Shown: piece by piece, positions 63,929 to 64,000 of the stretch
How the letters are laid out: each line of letters begins with the position of its first letter
How positions within the stretch are numbered: the stretch's first letter is position 1
DNA from: Akkermansiaceae bacterium UBA2367
GTDB taxonomy: Bacteria > Verrucomicrobiota > Verrucomicrobiia > Verrucomicrobiales > DEV007
DNA: 64,000 nucleotides
Direction of reading: 5' to 3'
Assembly: GCA_002344525.1 (NCBI GenBank)
Contig: DDTJ01000028.1
Coordinates: 32,747-96,746 of the forward strand
Notes under the pieces: model-generated
What the model was told of the DNA's origin: nothing
The model's input: only the letters and a program-made list of their open reading frames with translations
Databases searched by the model: none
Made by a program: the position numbers and the translations under genes

Positions 63929-64000
63929 ATGAAAACCACGGTCGGAGAGGTCGCGTCGATGGTCGACGGTGTGCTGTTGCGGGGCGCCGCCGACCGCGAG
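63929..64000 (+). CDS. lpxD: UDP-3-O-acylglucosamine N-acyltransferase, 5' end only
   Basis: The last 72 bases encode MKTTVGEVASMVDGVLLRGA, then ADRE, and continue beyond the window. The start resembles LpxD N-termini (V-x-E-L/V-A-x-x-V-x-G-x-L-x-G-x-A/G-D). LpxD adds the second acyl chain in lipid A synthesis. The position right after ompH is the classic bamA-ompH-lpxD arrangement. The call rests on this context and a short match. Confidence 0.6.
   Translation, partial: MKTTVGEVASMVDGVLLRGAADRE

Overview
The window is GC-rich chromosomal DNA from a diderm bacterium, most probably a member of the Verrucomicrobiota or a relative in the PVC group. The clues are a cytochrome-type DUF1549/DUF1553 (PSD1) protein next to a DUF1501 protein and a twin-arginine Gfo/Idh/MocA dehydrogenase, a bamA-ompH-lpxD outer-membrane block, very high GC at third codon positions, and mostly weak Shine-Dalgarno sequences. 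The taxonomic call is inference; there is no rRNA or other marker gene to settle it.

Layout. 67-7040 (minus strand) ends in housekeeping genes (thioesterase, aspS, a secreted-type thermonuclease). Upstream of these lies a compact peptide-natural-product (RiPP) locus: a 57-aa basic ORF, a GrrM/OscB-like radical SAM/SPASM maturase, two tandem paralogous precursor peptides ending in Cys/Trp/Arg/Asn-rich cores, and a DUF692 (MNIO-type) iron enzyme with an extra C-terminal domain. A fused ABC exporter and a ModE-like regulator are divergent from it (7207-9506). 9648-12245 is a sigma-54 response regulator and its histidine kinase; then an MFS transporter, a palindromic repeat element, pyruvate carboxylase and a divergent LysR regulator. 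18869-20834 holds glnB (PII) with a good sigma-54 promoter, divergent from an NtrC-like activator, with a palindrome placed like an enhancer. 21925-25233 is a TCA block: sucC, sucD, citrate synthase.

25234-27244 is a mobile-DNA zone: a TA-flanked MITE sits inside the arm of an older palindromic element, followed by an IS3-family insertion sequence. 27530-34483 is a PVC-style catabolic block (PSD1 protein, DUF1501 protein, parallel beta-helix protein, Gfo/Idh/MocA dehydrogenase). 34500-38630 contains a YdcF-like protein, clpB and a SnoaL-like protein. 38871-40473 is decaying accessory DNA: a small membrane protein, a truncated SET protein, an HTH fragment and a dinD pseudogene with two lesions. 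40680-43490 holds small stress/regulatory genes (GYF/PH protein, cNMP-binding protein, Hsp33, RNase III-like protein, receiver-domain protein). At 43491-44426 a ribbon-helix-helix/PIN toxin-antitoxin module sits between two copies of the first 76 bp of uvrA. 47303-50212 is a secreted WD40-caspase protein.

The last third is largely housekeeping: isoprenyl diphosphate synthase, asd, a tiny Cys-rich lipoprotein, psd, surE, rnk, a cytochrome-like exported protein, a phosphate transport pair (DUF47 plus PiT), ruvB, then bamA, ompH and the first 24 codons of lpxD. Several families of short dispersed palindromic repeats fill the intergenic gaps throughout. The RiPP locus, with GrrM-like and MNIO enzymes apparently sharing one precursor pair, is the best candidate for an undescribed system.
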